This document shows positions 34,887 through 46,945 of a stretch of 64,000 bases of DNA, piece after piece (position 1 is the first letter of the stretch; the number at the start of each line of letters is the position of its first letter). The position numbers and the translations under genes were made by a program. This DNA is from Artemia franciscana (taxonomy: Eukaryota > Arthropoda > Branchiopoda > Anostraca > Artemiidae): NCBI RefSeq assembly GCF_032884065.1, contig NW_027062688.1, forward strand, positions 1,105,981-1,169,980, in the 5' to 3' direction. The notes beneath the pieces were generated by a model. That model was not told the origin of the DNA and made no database searches. It saw nothing but the letters and a program-made list of their open reading frames with translations.

Positions 34887-35866
34887 CTAAAGAGGTTTGT
34901 TTGCCATACATACGCACAAATCTTCTATAATAACTAAAATGTAGTTATAAGTTTCTGATGTAAAATCAAAAGTCATATCTGACGTCTCTAACCGTTTTCG
35001 ATGGAGTATATCTTCGGACATTTTCGATTTATATTTTTCACATAACTCAGTAGGAGCTGAAGGAGAGCAAGTTGTTAGTATGATTCCAAACAATGCACGA
35101 ATTTGACTTGGAGTTGACGTTTCGCACGCGTCATTGATGCAGTTATCCCAGTGTTGGTCATTCTCCAATAAATTCAGAGCTTGGCATGCACTACGGTAAG
35201 TGTCATGTATAGTACCGTTTACAGTTCTCAAATACCCAAAGGACGTCGGACCGGGTACATTCACCAAAAGCAGGCGTAGAAAGAAGCATTCATGTTGATT
35301 GGGGTGAACGGTGTAGAGTCTTCTTATCGTGGTATCTTTGAATATGGTAGGTTGGTCGTCGACTAACTTACCCTTTTTTCAATGTTCAAATACTTTATTT
35401 TTAGTATTCCACGTGTAATACGAAGGCACTTCAGTATACATCAGTTTTTTTGCAAAATAATCATTTTTGCATAGCGAAAAGAAAGCAATTAACTTTGTAT
35501 CCGGTGGATTCAGGGCTCTTTGTTGCACGTTGGATTCCGAAAAACAAACACGTTGACCATTCTGTAAATGTACCGCTAAGTGAACAACAGCTGGACTAGG
35601 TTCATGTATCGGAAATAAAAGAAATTCGCCAAACAGCTTCATTACTGCTTATGTATCTTCCAGCCTGATATTGTACGATTTCGTCGATATCTTTGATTTC
35701 GGACTGCAAGCCAAAAACTGCCATGTCACTGCCTTTGTTGACGTATTTACATATGTATTTGATTGCCTTTACGGAGTTGCAGTATTCAACGTTTATGTGT
35801 GTATTAAATGTTTTTGATAATAATGGGGAATATGGAACAACCCTTCCTGCAATCACAATCAGGTTC
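34887..35866 (-). pseudogene. Helitron Rep C-terminal part and Rep-helicase linker
   Basis: The frame begins with VVPYSPLLSKTFNTHINVEY and KYICKYVNKGSDMAVFGL, then YISSNEAVWR. After a one-base insertion it continues FPIHEPSPAVVHLAVHLQNG, TKNKVFEH, a TGA in place of an expected codon, then KKGKLVDDQPTIF and FFLRLLLVNVPGPTSFGYL. These blocks match the zone between the Rep nuclease and the helicase in animal Helitrons. The nuclease motifs with their histidine pair and tyrosines should precede them but are absent. The open reading continues to 36045 but its first part does not look like Rep. Confidence 0.82.
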
Positions 35867-36879
35867 CAAAAGAGATTATCAACACTTGACGGATTCATAT
35901 GTGTCAAAGAAGCCATCCAAACAGCCTTGGTGCAAAGGCGAATTTGACTTGGTACAAAGCCGAATTCTAGCACAATTCTCTTTACAATTGTTTCTCTATA
36001 CCATTTATTTATTCTATTTACAATTCCCAACCCGTCGGGTCTCACAGGGCTTAGGTAAATCAGTCACTATCATATAACGAAAGTCTTCAGGTAGGACTAA
36101 CTCAAAGATCTTATCTTAGCCCTTTGCCTTTGGAGCTTATGATTTCAAAATTTGAACTTTTAAGTTCAACAATCCTGTCGCAGAACTATAAGGGTATATA
36201 CCGAGTATATAATCTTAAATTAGGGAGATAAGGTCTGGGATGTAAGTATTTTCAGATCATTTAAATTTAAATCTGGTTGAAAACAAATATTAGATCTTTT
36301 AACTATCTAAAAGAATAGGAGAATTGTACACAGCTAAAATATTGGGTACAAGATACTCTGTCTAACATGATTTTCGAAAGAAATGGATGCATGACAGCCC
36401 AGAAGATGCAATACAAGATTTTAAATTTTGGAGATAATTCTCATTAAAATTCTACATTGCTTATGTTTGGCTAACTTGTTCAAAATTGCCATATTGGATG
36501 ACCAAAGCACCTCACATAAGTTTTTCTGCCAGTGCTTTTCTTAAGGACGTCGAGGAATTCCTCAGGTACCTTCTGCAACACTGCGGGAGAAGTTGATGAC
36601 GAATTCAAATAACAGAAAAGTTTGTGATGTACATTAATGCAATATTTTTACTGTTTGTGAGTTTGGCTCTTAATTTTAACGTAATAAACTTCTAGGTGAT
36701 AAGGTGTTTTGTTCATCTGAATAATATTTAAGCCAAATGAATGAGAGATAATTTCTAATTAAGTAGCCTATACACAAAACAATTTCCCTTTCAACTAGCT
36801 TGCTTCTATGAATTTCAGTATAGCCTATAGGCCTACATTGAATGTTTTGAAGAGAAAACTAACCTAGGCCAGTTTTCCA

Positions 36880-38460
36880 GATAAAGATACTGGTAAAATT
36901 TTTGTTGAGTGACTTCTTGCAATCTCAGAAAGGGGTTAGGTTAGAAAAATGAAACTTTCAGGAAAGGGTCTACAGGCTAAAGTATATACGGGGAAGGTGT
37001 TTTAAAGTTTCCAACTCCTCTTTTTCTCCTTCTAGAGAGCCCTAAAATTTGCCTACATGACCTATTGAAATTTTGACAAAACAACATTTTACCTTAATTT
37101 TCAGTTACCAGTTGCTTTGGTAAAATTCTAGTTAATTGACTTCTTGCTATCTCAGAAAGAGTTAAGGTTAGGAAAATGAAACTTTCAGGGATGGGTCTAC
37201 AGGCTAAAGTATAGATTTATCCCTGAAAGTTTCATTTTACTAACCTAAACCCTTTCTGAGATAGCAAGAAGTCAATTAACTAGAATTTTACCAAAGTATA
37301 TCCCGCAAAGGTATTTTAAAGTACCCAACTCCACTCCTTCTCCCTCTAGAGGATCCTGAAATTTGCCTACATAACAGGTCTATGCCTATTGAAATTTTGA
37401 AAAAACAACCTTTACCTTAATTTTCAGGGTAAAATTCTAGTTAATTGACTTCTTGCTATCTCAGAAAGGGTTTAGGTTAGGAAAATGAAACTTTCAGGGA
37501 TGGTTCTACAGGCCAAAGTATGTCCTGGGAAGGTATTTTAAAGTACCCATCACCACTCCTTCTCCCTCTAGAGGGGCCTGAAATTTCCCTACATGACAGG
37601 TCTATACCTATTGAAATTTTGACAAAACAACATTTTACATTAATTTTCAGTTACTAGTTGCTTTTTCTCAGCCTTTAGTTCTGGAAATACAATTCCTGTT
37701 AATTGAGTAGAATTTTGAGCCATATCAATGTTTTTTTTTCAAAATTTAGGAAATGTGTTTGCATATCTTTAAAACCTTATAAAATAGAATTGAGCAAAGT
37801 TATGAAGCTGAAAACAATTTTGTTATAATTCAATTGATCAGAAGATCTGTTTTGCAAGGTTTCACTTTTATAGTACACATATTTTTAAAGGTCAGGGCCC
37901 TCTAGAGGGAGAAGGAGTGGAGATAGTTGCTTCAAAATACCCTCCCAGGACATACTTTAATCTGTAGATTCATCCCTGAAAGGTTCATTTTCCTAACCTA
38001 AACCATTTCTGAGATAGCAAGAAGTCAATTAACTAGAATTTTACTGTTGCTTTTTCTCTGCCTTTAGTTCTGGAAATGCAATTCCTGTTATTTGAGTAGA
38101 ATTCAATCAATGTTCAAATATCAATGTTTTTTTTTTCTTCAAAATTTAGGAAATGCATTTGCATATCTTTAAAACCTTATAAATTGGGATTGAGCAAAGT
38201 TGTGAAGCTGAAAACAATTTTGCTGTACTTCATTCAAGCAGAAGATCTATTTTGCAAGGTTTCTCTTTTATATAACACATATTTTTGAAGGTCAGGGCCC
38301 TCTGGAAAGAGAAGGAGTAGAGGTGGGTACTTCTAAATACTTTTCTAAGACATACTTTAGCCTGTAAACCCATCCCTGAAAGTTTCATTTTCCTAACCAA
38401 ACTCCTTTCTGAGATAGCAAGCAGTGAATCAACTAGAATTTTACCAAGATAGGATACTTA
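36880..38460. repeat. R4 repeat cluster, direct and inverted copies
   Basis: At least five copies of a unit containing gacttcttgctatctcagaa, aggaaaatgaaactttcagg and tctacaggctaaagtatatc, some in reverse (for example tgagatagcaagaagtcaat at 37258 and about 38012). At 37128-37298 two copies face each other and form an inverted repeat. Other R4 pieces lie at 3625-3830, 13080-13560 and 39900-40085. Confidence 0.8.
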
Positions 38461-38887
38461 GTTTGTGGGCTCAGCAGAAGTGGGCTTAAAAACTTTGACA
38501 CTAGACCCAAGTAATTTTGCTATATTTTCTAAGAAATCCTGGAGAATTCAGGGATAATGGAATAGATAAGCCAAAAGTAATGAAAGAGAGAGATAATACC
38601 AAAATCAGCAACTATTCTGGCTGTCTGACAGTTTATAAATGGCCATGAGATTCCTGTGTTACTTTAAAATTACTTTTCTGCAACTAGGCAGCAGAATACA
38701 CTTGTCACTTTGCCAATAGATCAAAACCATCTAGTTTTTGTCAAGAAAAATATTAGGCTACTCAGGGATAGCCTGTTGTGTTCCCATCATTTTGCACCCC
38801 TAGGCCCAAGCCTAGTAGGTCTATTGGTAAATCTAAGCCAGGGGCTAGGATAGGCTACATAATATTGAAATAAATTCTTGTTTAGGG

Positions 38888-39490
38888 GCCATTTTCTTTA
38901 TTTATTTATTTATTATTGCAAATAGCAGAAAGCATCAATGTTTGTTGCAAAACACAAAATCATAATACTAATCAAAAGTAAATTAGCAATGACAAACTAA
39001 ACAGCAAAAACTTCTAAATAACACAAAACTACACAGCAAAAGCCTCTAAATAAAAAGGTGTATTTACTAATGCACTCTTAAAAATTCAAACACTCTCTGC
39101 CTCAACAACCTCCAAAGGCAAACCATTCCATGGTCCAGCAACTCTACTCACAAAAGATAATTGATAAATATTTTTTTCAGTGGTTTTGGGGGATATAATT
39201 TATGATCATGCTGGGGAGTAGTGATAATGGCTAAATTTAAAAATAAATTTGGATCAACATCATCCAATCCTTTAATTATACAAAATACATTTACAAGATC
39301 ACTGCAAAGTCTACAAAACTTCAACAATGGGAGTTGAAGCCTAGAAAGTCTCTGCAGATAGGAGAGGTGCTGAAGGTATGGGACCAATCTAGTGGCCCTT
39401 CTCTGAACCTTTTCTATCCTATGCTCATCCATTAGACTTAATGGAAACCAAACAGAAGTATTATACTCAAGAAGAGGGCAGACCATTGAA
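38888..39490 (-). mobile_element. LINE A fragment with TTTA-repeat tail
   Basis: On the minus strand: MVCPLLEYNTSVWFPLSLMD, RIEKVQRRATRLVPYLQHL and DDVDPNLFLNLA, then after a break FVSRVAGPWNGLPLEVVEAE. These are the end of a CR1-like RT ORF. The 3' side finishes in a ttta microsatellite (38893-38917 on plus), a usual LINE tail. The copy is 5'-truncated at about 39490 and has a stop near the end. Confidence 0.8.
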
Positions 39491-40261
39491 TTATTGAATT
39501 ATATAGTAGTAAGAAATTACAAATGTTAAACCTACTAACTCTTTATAGACAATAAACAGTAATTTTCATTCTTTACAATTTCTGAAACATGCTTATCAAA
39601 TTTCTTATTGAATAGTAGTTGAGCTAGGTGAATAAAACTCAGGAATGCAGCAAGAGCACTAATAATGGACTATCCTGAGAAGGTATTTTGAATAACCTCC
39701 CCAGTCCTTCCTTCTCCAAAAAGGCACAGACCTTTGATGACCTTTTACAATCTTTGTGTAAACAATAGATCTTATGCTCAAATGAGAAACAAAAAAGTGT
39801 CTTGATCATCTTACCTTTGTTCAATCCTATTTTATAAGATTTTTAACTACTAGGCCAAATCTATTTCTTAAAGTCAACATTTTTGAATTTGCAATTTTAT
39901 ATTGTTACATTGTTCATTACTGGATATCCTACCCTATGCAATTTTCTGAGCCCCAGAAATAAGAAAAGGGTAGACATAACTGCTTAGTAATACCTCCCCA
40001 GGGTTTATTTTAGACCCTGTATAGACTACTACAGGTTTCATTCTCCTAAATCAACTGTTTTCCAAGATAACAAGAGCCCCCTAAGCTAGAATCTAACCCT
40101 ATTAAGATCTCAACTTTAGAGGAGAAGAGGACAAAATTGGTAGTGTTCTAAATGGTAAAATTAGGCATTTTACTGTAACCTTGTAGACCTCCCCAAAAGG
40201 GAGTCCATTACCAGCATTGTATGTACTATACCAACATTTTACATATTTTATGGTGCATTGT

Positions 40262-41972
40262 AGTTATTAAATAAAAAAACAAGTTTTTTTTAACTGCAAG
40301 TAAGGAGCAACATTAAAACTTAAAACAAACAGAATTTTTTTTGTATATGAAAATGGTTGTCCCCTCCACAATGCCCCACTCTTTACACTAAAGTTTGACT
40401 CTGCCACAACTCTACTTTTTAAAACACATAAAAAAATTTAGCATAAAGAGTGAGGCATTGCACTGGGGACAACCCCTTTCATATACAGAATAATTTCTGT
40501 TTATTCTTAGTTTTAATGTTTCTCCTTGCTTGCAATTAAAAAAACTTGTTTGTTTTTAATTTAATTTCTGAATGTTTTTGAATTAATGCATGTTTTGATT
40601 TTGGCTCACTGCACATGAATAATTAAATGAAAATTTGCATATTAATTTTTTTTGCTAAAAGGCTTTCTCATAGTTTTGGTAGGACGAATTTGATAATAAA
40701 AAAAAGGCGGTTTGGGAGCAGGCCTAGTTGCCCTTTAATTTTTGGCTACTTAAAAATGCAACTAGATTTTTTTATTTTTTGTACACACATTTTTGTTTGT
40801 AATGAACATATGTACCTTACAAATTAACTTACATAACAAATGTCTATATTTGTGTTTTTGTTATGTATATTAGGGGGTTCACCCCCTCATCAATACATCA
40901 CTCTTTACACTAAAGCTTGAATTTTATCCCAAATCTTTGAGAATAACCCCTGAATCACAAAGGCCATGGAATAAATAGTTGAAATTACCAAAAAATACTT
41001 TAGCATAAAGAGCAAGGTATTGTGGAGGAGACAAATCCTCTTGTCTATGCAATATGTTATGTTTGTTTTTAGTTTTAATGCTACTCAATACTTCCAGGTG
41101 AATGTTTTTTATATTTATTTTCTTATTGTTTCTTTTTAATTAATGCCTAAAAAATCCTGCACCCCCTTCATGGAAATTCTCATCCCTCATGATAAATTCA
41201 TCCATGGAAAGATCCTCCCACATAATCCCCTCCCCCAACCCACCCCAACACAAAAAAGTCCCTCTTAGAATGTCTGTACACTTCATAATAACTATTACTA
41301 TATATAAACAATGGTCAAAGTTTATAACTTGTAGCCCCTCCCCCAGGGACTGTGGGGGATTAAGTTTTCCCAAAAGACATAGTTATTAGGTTTTTTGACT
41401 AAGCTGGACAGAATGGCTATCTCAAAATTTTGATCCAGTGACTGGGCAAAAAAATGTGCCTGGGGGGGATCCTAGGTGCTCTCTATTTTTTTTGGTCACT
41501 CAAAAAGGGCACTAGAACTTATAATTTCCATTATAATGAGCCTCTTGTGACATTCTAGGACACTGGGTTGATACAATCACCCCTGGAAAAAAACAAATAA
41601 ATATGCATCCATGATCTGTCTTCTAGCAAAAAATACAAAATTCCACATTTTTGTAGATAGGAGCTTGAAACTTCTATAGTATGGTTCTCTGATAGGCTGA
41701 ATCTGATGATGTGATTTTTGTTAAGATTCTATGACTTTTAGGGGTTGTTTCCCCCCATTTTCTAAAATAAGGTAAATTTTCTCTGGCTTGTAATTTTTGA
41801 TGGGTTAGACTAAACTTGATGAAACTTATATATTTAAAATCAGAATTAAAGTGCAATTCTCTTGGTGTAATTGTTGGTGTCTATTGGTATCAAAATACTG
41901 TTTTTTAGAGTTTAGGTTGCTATTGAGCTGGGTCGCTCCTTACTACAGTTCCTTACCATGAATTGTTTGATC
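40262..41972 (+). repeat. R1 copy, near full length, CpG-depleted
   Basis: Same order and length as the copy at 4790: it starts attaaataaaaaaacaagtt, includes the palindromic left end (40280-40560) and ends tccttactacagttccttac and catgaattgtttga. Almost every CG of the other copies is TG or CA here, for example ttaaaacaaacag for ttaaaacgaacag and ctctttacactaaag for ctctttacgctaaag. Confidence 0.8.
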
Positions 41973-42048
41973 ATTGTACAAACTACCCAAAAGCTTAGAA
42001 AAGGGGTTTTGATATGAAATTGTAATTTTTAATGGATACACAGTATAA

Positions 42049-42190
42049 CAAACGTGATTAATGCATTTATTTAGCCCAAGCTCCTGTAAAGAAATGTAAG
42101 GAATATAAGCAAGCATACCACACATACAAGAATAAACATAAGCACTAGCAAAGCAATCATAATCACTACATCTCACTTCTTTTCACTTTA
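42049..42190 (-). repeat. 3' LTR of the Ty3/gypsy element, internally deleted
   Basis: Diverged copy of the LTR at 46684: it starts tataacaaacgtgattaatg, continues through gcactagcaaagcaatcata and then jumps to acatctcacttcttttcact, skipping about 110 bp present in the other copy. The TG end has become TA. Confidence 0.6.
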
Positions 42191-42398
42191 AACTAAATGG
42201 TTCACAATACACCATTACCTCATCATATCACCAATAGCTGAAATATCATTAAATTTATTTACATCCTGAGAAGGAGGTATGGTCGCTTCTCTATTATGTA
42301 CTCTAAGTACACATAAGGGTTGTTACACTAGTAAATCTACTATCACACTTGACACTTTTTTTATGAGTACAAGAAGGTGCTAGGCTCAAGGCTCACTT

Positions 42399-42760
42399 CT
42401 CTGGTATGTACTCCTAGAGAATAATGCCCCTTACCAGGATCGCCTAAGGGCTCTGAGACTTCCAACCCTCACGTATCAAAGGTATAGAGGAGATGTGATC
42501 ATGGCACGCAAAATTTTCAAAACCGGTCACCTGATGCAGATCTTCATCCCCTCCCTGGCTAACAATTCAAGAGGTCACAGTCTGAAGCTTCACCTGCCTG
42601 GATGTCGGAGAAGGGAACAGCGTGGCTTCTTTTCCATTTGGCTGGTCCCCCTCTGCAACACCCTATCCGAGTCTACCATCTAAACTGAGACTCCCCACTC
42701 CTTCAAGGCTGGAGTCAACAGGGACTGTGAGAGGGCTGAGTAGAGGCTGGACTTGGAAGC
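42399..42760 (+). mobile_element. LINE fragment, C-terminal end of RT ORF (LINE A type)
   Basis: One plus-strand frame reads APYQDRLRALRLPTLTYQRY followed by RGDVIMARKIF, later RGHSLKLHLPGCRRREQRGF and FSIWLVPLCNTLSES. This is the standard end of CR1/Jockey-like RT proteins (L-x-L-P-T-L-x-Y-x-R-x-R-G-D, then R-x-x-F-F-x-x-W-N-x-L-P). It has a stop after STI and no upstream RT domain. Confidence 0.75.
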
Positions 42761-42876
42761 TAAGCCAACATAATTACATCACTCACCACCAGCAAGAACT
42801 ACAGGAGGATCTACCACTTTATCTCGCTGGCAAATGTAATCTAAGGTAATTTAAGTTAATACACATTGCATAATTT

Positions 42877-45800
42877 TCACTTCACACAACTATTTAAAGG
42901 TTTAATCTCTGGGAGGTTAATCACTCTTCCAGATTGTGTTCTTGTGCTGATGTGGGGGAGAGGTGCTGTGCCAAATGTCTGAATTGAGACTTCAGAAGAG
43001 GTGAGCTCTTTCACTATTTGGTCTAGTGATGCTGAGGATATGCTGCAGTGATCGACTGAGCCAATTTCCAGGTGGTAATGGGGATTTTTGAACTGGAATT
43101 TCTTTGTTTGGAGTAGAGAATGGGGCCAAAGATATGACAGTTGGCCCACCAAGGTCTCTAGTCTCCAACTCAATGCCAAGGTGGCTTGAGAGGTGAACTC
43201 TATTCAATCTTATTACAAACCTGTTGTGTGTCTCAACTATTTAGGATTAAGGGGCCTCAGACTGGGCAATTACTCTAGCTGGACTCCATTTGCCACCTGC
43301 AGTCTTCTGCAGGTATACTGATTTCCCTACTTCTCCTGATGAAGAGGCCTAGATGTCACATCATACTGACACTTCTGTTGTCTCTGGAGAGCTGTGCGTT
43401 TCTCCAAAAACTTGCAATTGTTGACCACTTTCTTTTCTAGGTGGCCAGTGGTACATGACAGGAGTGTCCTCAATTGATGACTCATCAGAAGCTGGGACAG
43501 CAAGGTTAGTCCATCTATGGGTGTGTTCCTGTGTTCAAGCAGTCCCAAGTATGGGTTTTCTCTGTTTTCTGATGCCTGTGTCAGGAGGCTCTTTGCTGTC
43601 TGGATAGTTTTTTCTACAGGGCTGTTGGACTGGGGGTAGATTTAACCTGATGCTCTTTGAGTGAATCCCCATGTCCTGGCACAATCTTGGAATTTAACCA
43701 AAGAGTACTGAGGACCATTGTCAGATATTAGTATAGATGTAATGATTAAAAAATGGTTATGATTATCCACTGTTTCAAAATAGTCATTATTGTGGAGTGT
43801 GAATAGGTCAGATGTGACTTTTTACCAAGGAAGACATGGTATTTCATGGCTGATCATAGGCTCTCTTTAGTTTGATTGCATGGTTCTAGCACATGTTTTG
43901 CAACTACAAACATACTGTTCAATGTCTGTGGTCAGGCCTGGTCAGTAAACCCGCATTCTGGCTCTTTGCTTTGTCTTTTCTGCTCCAAGATGAGCAGCAT
44001 GGAGTTGTCTCAGGATATTTGGCTATAGTATCTTGGGTATGACCAACGTCTTGCCTTTGAAGATGATCCCTTTGTTTATTGACAGTTCATGCTGGATATT
44101 CCAGAATGGACATGCCTCTGACTAGCATGTTTTTCTACATTTCAGCCAGCGTTCATGGATTGTTTTGGCCAGAATCCTGAGTTTGCTGTCTTTGGAAGTT
44201 TCTTCCTGAATTCCTAGGATCTTCTCATCACTAACAGGAAGATGTCTAGAGATCTGATGAACATGCATGTCTATTTCTGTTGCTAGTTTCTCATCAACAT
44301 CTGGAAGATGGAGACAAGAAAGAGTGTTGGCAATTTGTATTTCTGAACCTGGCTGGAATTCCAGACACAGATACGATTGGAGTAGTGGTATTAGTCTCTG
44401 TACCCTTGGAGGGGTCTTGTGGCTAAGATTACTGAATATTGTTTCATGTGGGAAGTGATCCGTTATTTCATTGATGCACCTTCCATAGAGGTTGTGGTGA
44501 AAGTGCATGCATCCATAGACAATAGTCTACAACTCCTTTTAAGTTGAAAGTACTTTTGCTCAGTTTTTCTAAATGCACAGGATGCTTATGCTACTACTTC
44601 CCCATCACTACAGAGGTTTGCTCCCAAGTCATGGCTGGAAGCGTTGACTTTCAGCTCCAAATTTAAGCTCTTTTAGCTGGAGAAGGACATGTCTGACAAT
44701 TGACTGGTTGAGGTCTGCCAATGTCTGGTCATTTTTGTGACTCCAAGAGAATGGAGAACGTTTGAGTATGTCTTGGAGGCTTTTATTTTTAGTACACAGG
44801 TTGGGAATGTGTTTTGTGAGGTAGTTCAACATTCCAAGGTGGGTAAGCAGCTCTTTGCAACTCTGAGGTCTGGGCATCTCTTCAATAGCTCTCAGTTTTT
44901 CTGGGTCCAGTTTAATGCCATGAGCCCCAATTACATGCCCAAAATAGAATACACTGTTTGCACTGAATCTGTGTTTGTCCTTCTTGAATTTTACACCTTT
45001 TTCTAGTGCTCACTCCATAACAGCTCATAGTCTTTCATCATGCTGTTCTTGGTTTGCTCCATACACTAGAATATCATCAGTTATGATGGCTAGTCCTTCC
45101 AACCCTTCAAATGCTTCTTCCATATGGTGTTGGAACTCATCTTGTGCTGAAAGTAAGCCAAAGAGCATTCTCAGGAATCAGTAATGCCTGAATATAGTGC
45201 TGAATGTTGTCATCTCCCATGCAGTTGCAGAAAGGACTGTAACTGCATGGGAGTTGCAATGATTTCGTTCCATTCTGTTATTTTCGTCCTGGTGTTTATC
45301 TTTTAGTGCCTCTGGTACCCTTCTGGCTGGATAGATGGTTGGTATGGACCCATCTTTTAGATGGATGTTGCATTTTCCTTCAAATCGACCAATGCCTTGG
45401 AAGGGGCTTTTATACTTTTCATCTATGCTGGTTTGTTCTGCATTAACATTAAGTGCCCGTCTGATGAGGTTCAAGTCTATGCTGGATCAAAATCCCACTA
45501 TTGGGTTTGATGCTGAGTCAACTACTTAGAATCTGTGAGCACCATTAGGATACTGTTTGTGGCTACAGGTAAGATCCCAAGTGCCAATGACAAGGATCCT
45601 AGCACCACAGAAGCGATTCAGATGCTGATTAGTTGTTTGCAGATTCGGTTTTGGGTCAAGTTTGTCAAATATGTTTTTGGGAATGACATTTGCTTGGGCT
45701 CCTGTGTCAATTTTGAAGTTTACTGAAAGCTGGTTGTTTAAGGTCCTTGGGACAAGGGCTTCATCTTTACCACTACATTTATCAATGGCGTGCGGAAAAA

Positions 45801-45912
45801 TTGTTTCCTGATCATTCACTGACTCTTTAAATGACTCAGTTTCTTCATCAATGGTGTTTGCATTTTTATTGCTGCAATCCTGATCCTTGCAAAATGGTTT
45901 GGCTTCTTGCAC
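42877..45912 (-). pseudogene. pol remnant of the Ty3/gypsy element (PR-RT-RNaseH-IN)
   Basis: Protease: NFKIDTGAQANVIPKNIFDK at about 45.7 kb, with the catalytic DTGA. RT: IHLKDGSIPTIYPARRVPEA, then EAFEGLEGLAIITDDILVYG around 45070-45120, containing the catalytic DD pair. RT/RNase H junction: LGMLNYLTKHIPNLCTKNKS and SWSHKNDQTLADLNQ. RNase H end: LEFQPGSEIQIANTLS. Integrase: a histidine/cysteine zinc-binding zone near 43.9-44.1 kb, SDNGPQYSLVKFQDCARTWG and LGLLEHRNTPIDGLTLLSQL. The end is TRTQSGRVINLPE near 42.9 kb. Each block is short and in a shifted frame relative to the next. Confidence 0.85.
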
Positions 45913-46493
45913 TGTGTGTATATTTTCCCCTTTTCTGGAGATGCATGATTGGTCGTGTAAGATTCAACACAAAAATAGCATTCTCTACCCTAGGGGTGGT
46001 TATTAGAAGAAGCTTTCTGATTTCAGAAGCTAATCTGGCTTGGTGCACATCTGATTGCATCAACTTCCTGCTTGATAAATATTGGTTTACTCCCACTGAA
46101 TGATTTTAGCTGAACTGGGGTTGTTTTGTATGTTCTACATCTTGACACTGCACTCTCAAGAGTTAATTAGTAACCTTCCACTAACAGTTTCTGTGGAACA
46201 GTTTGGTTTCAAATTCCACACACAATTTGGTCACAAATCATTCTATCTTGTTCTGTGTACAGACATGGTTTGGCCAATGTTTTTAATACTGTGATGAACC
46301 TTTCAGTTCTTTCGTTTTCTAACTGGTCCCGCTTCTGGAAGATGCGGAAGATTCTGGAAGATGTATCTTGCAAACACAGAGTTTCTCTTTGGGATTGCAT
46401 AGTCTTGTAAGTATTTGATAAGGGGTTCATTTTGTTGGCTTCACTCTTTTCCATTTCGAAAGTATTGACGATCTCTCGTCCCTTTTCTCCCAT
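45866..46493 (-). pseudogene. gag remnant of the Ty3/gypsy element
   Basis: Fragments in several frames: SQRETLCLQDTSSRIFRIFQ, RTERFITVLKTLAKPC and DRMICDQIVCGI resemble the capsid C-terminal block of gypsy gag. Further on, in another frame, a zinc-knuckle-like stretch includes CYFC and YTQCKKPNHFA. It precedes the protease as expected. Frame changes make it inactive. Confidence 0.7.
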
Positions 46494-46665
46494 TCAGATC
46501 AGCAGGTAGGCACACAAAGATTTTTCTGTCTTTTCTGCCAGGGGTCCTATAAGCATCAATCAGGCATGCTGTTCAAATCAATTCCATTTATCTGCCAAGG
46601 AGGTGGCATCCCAGTTTATAGATGGCTCTTGGACTTCCGTAGTGCTGTTAGATTTCAATGCTAAG

Positions 46666-46683
46666 ATCCCACTTCTGACACCA
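46666..46683 (-). promoter_or_regulatory. Primer-binding site complementary to tRNA-Leu
   Basis: The plus strand reads atcccacttctgacacca, identical to the last 18 nt of a leucine tRNA ending in CCA as I recall it. On the minus strand it directly follows the 5' LTR, the position where reverse transcription is primed. Confidence 0.8.
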
Positions 46684-46945
46684 TGTAACGATTGTAATTA
46701 ATGCAGTTATTTAACCCAAACTCCTTTAAAGAAAAGTAAGCAATATAAGCAAGCATAACACACATGCAAGAATAAATACAAGCACTAGCAAAGCAATTAT
46801 AATCACTTCACACAGAAGGGCAAAAAGAAAGCAATGTAACTGTTATTTCCACTCATTAATTTCATTGTGGGTTGTTTATGATTGTGTGATTAACTGGTAG
46901 TCAACTAAATCTTTTCTTACTGCATCTCACTTTATTTACAGTTGT
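46684..46945 (-). repeat. 5' LTR of the Ty3/gypsy element
   Basis: Begins tgtaacgattgtaattaatg next to the primer-binding site and shares a stretch of about 125 bp with the sequence at 42049, for example gcaagcataacacacatgca against gcaagcataccacacataca. The outer boundary is approximate, set where a second short match (gcatctcactt) ends. Confidence 0.6.

Larger units (their letters stand above)
33080..35866 (-). mobile_element. Helitron, 5'-truncated and degenerate, with intact 3' terminus
   Basis: Minus-strand rolling-circle transposon. From high to low coordinate it has the end of the Rep domain (VVPYSPLLSKTFNTHINVEY, KAIKYICKYVNKGSD), then a PIF1-type helicase down to the natural stop at 33387-33389. 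At the low end, on the minus strand, a GC-rich hairpin (about 33088-33112) is followed by aacagCTAG and a T, the standard Helitron 3' terminus, at 33083-33080. The frame is broken by a one-base insertion near 35617, nonsense codons near 35381 and 34888, a 10-bp tandem duplication at 34086-34105 and a frameshift near 33590. Sequence above about 35866 no longer resembles Rep, so the nuclease half and the 5' end are missing. Confidence 0.9.
42049..46945 (-). mobile_element. Degenerate Ty3/gypsy LTR retrotransposon
   Basis: Minus-strand element bounded by related terminal repeats (about 42049-42190 and 46684-46945). From the 5' LTR at high coordinate come a tRNA-Leu primer-binding site, a gag remnant, then protease, reverse transcriptase, RNase H and integrase remnants in the Ty3/gypsy order (integrase after RNase H). 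Many stops and frameshifts make it non-functional. The 3' LTR copy lacks about 110 bp present in the 5' copy. A plus-strand LINE tail (42399-42760) sits between the end of pol and the 3' LTR. CpG dinucleotides are rare throughout. Confidence 0.88.

Noticed and set aside
35867-36045. Upstream extension of the Helitron open frame
   Set aside because: The residues before VVPYSP do not match Rep; they appear to be flanking sequence read through by chance.
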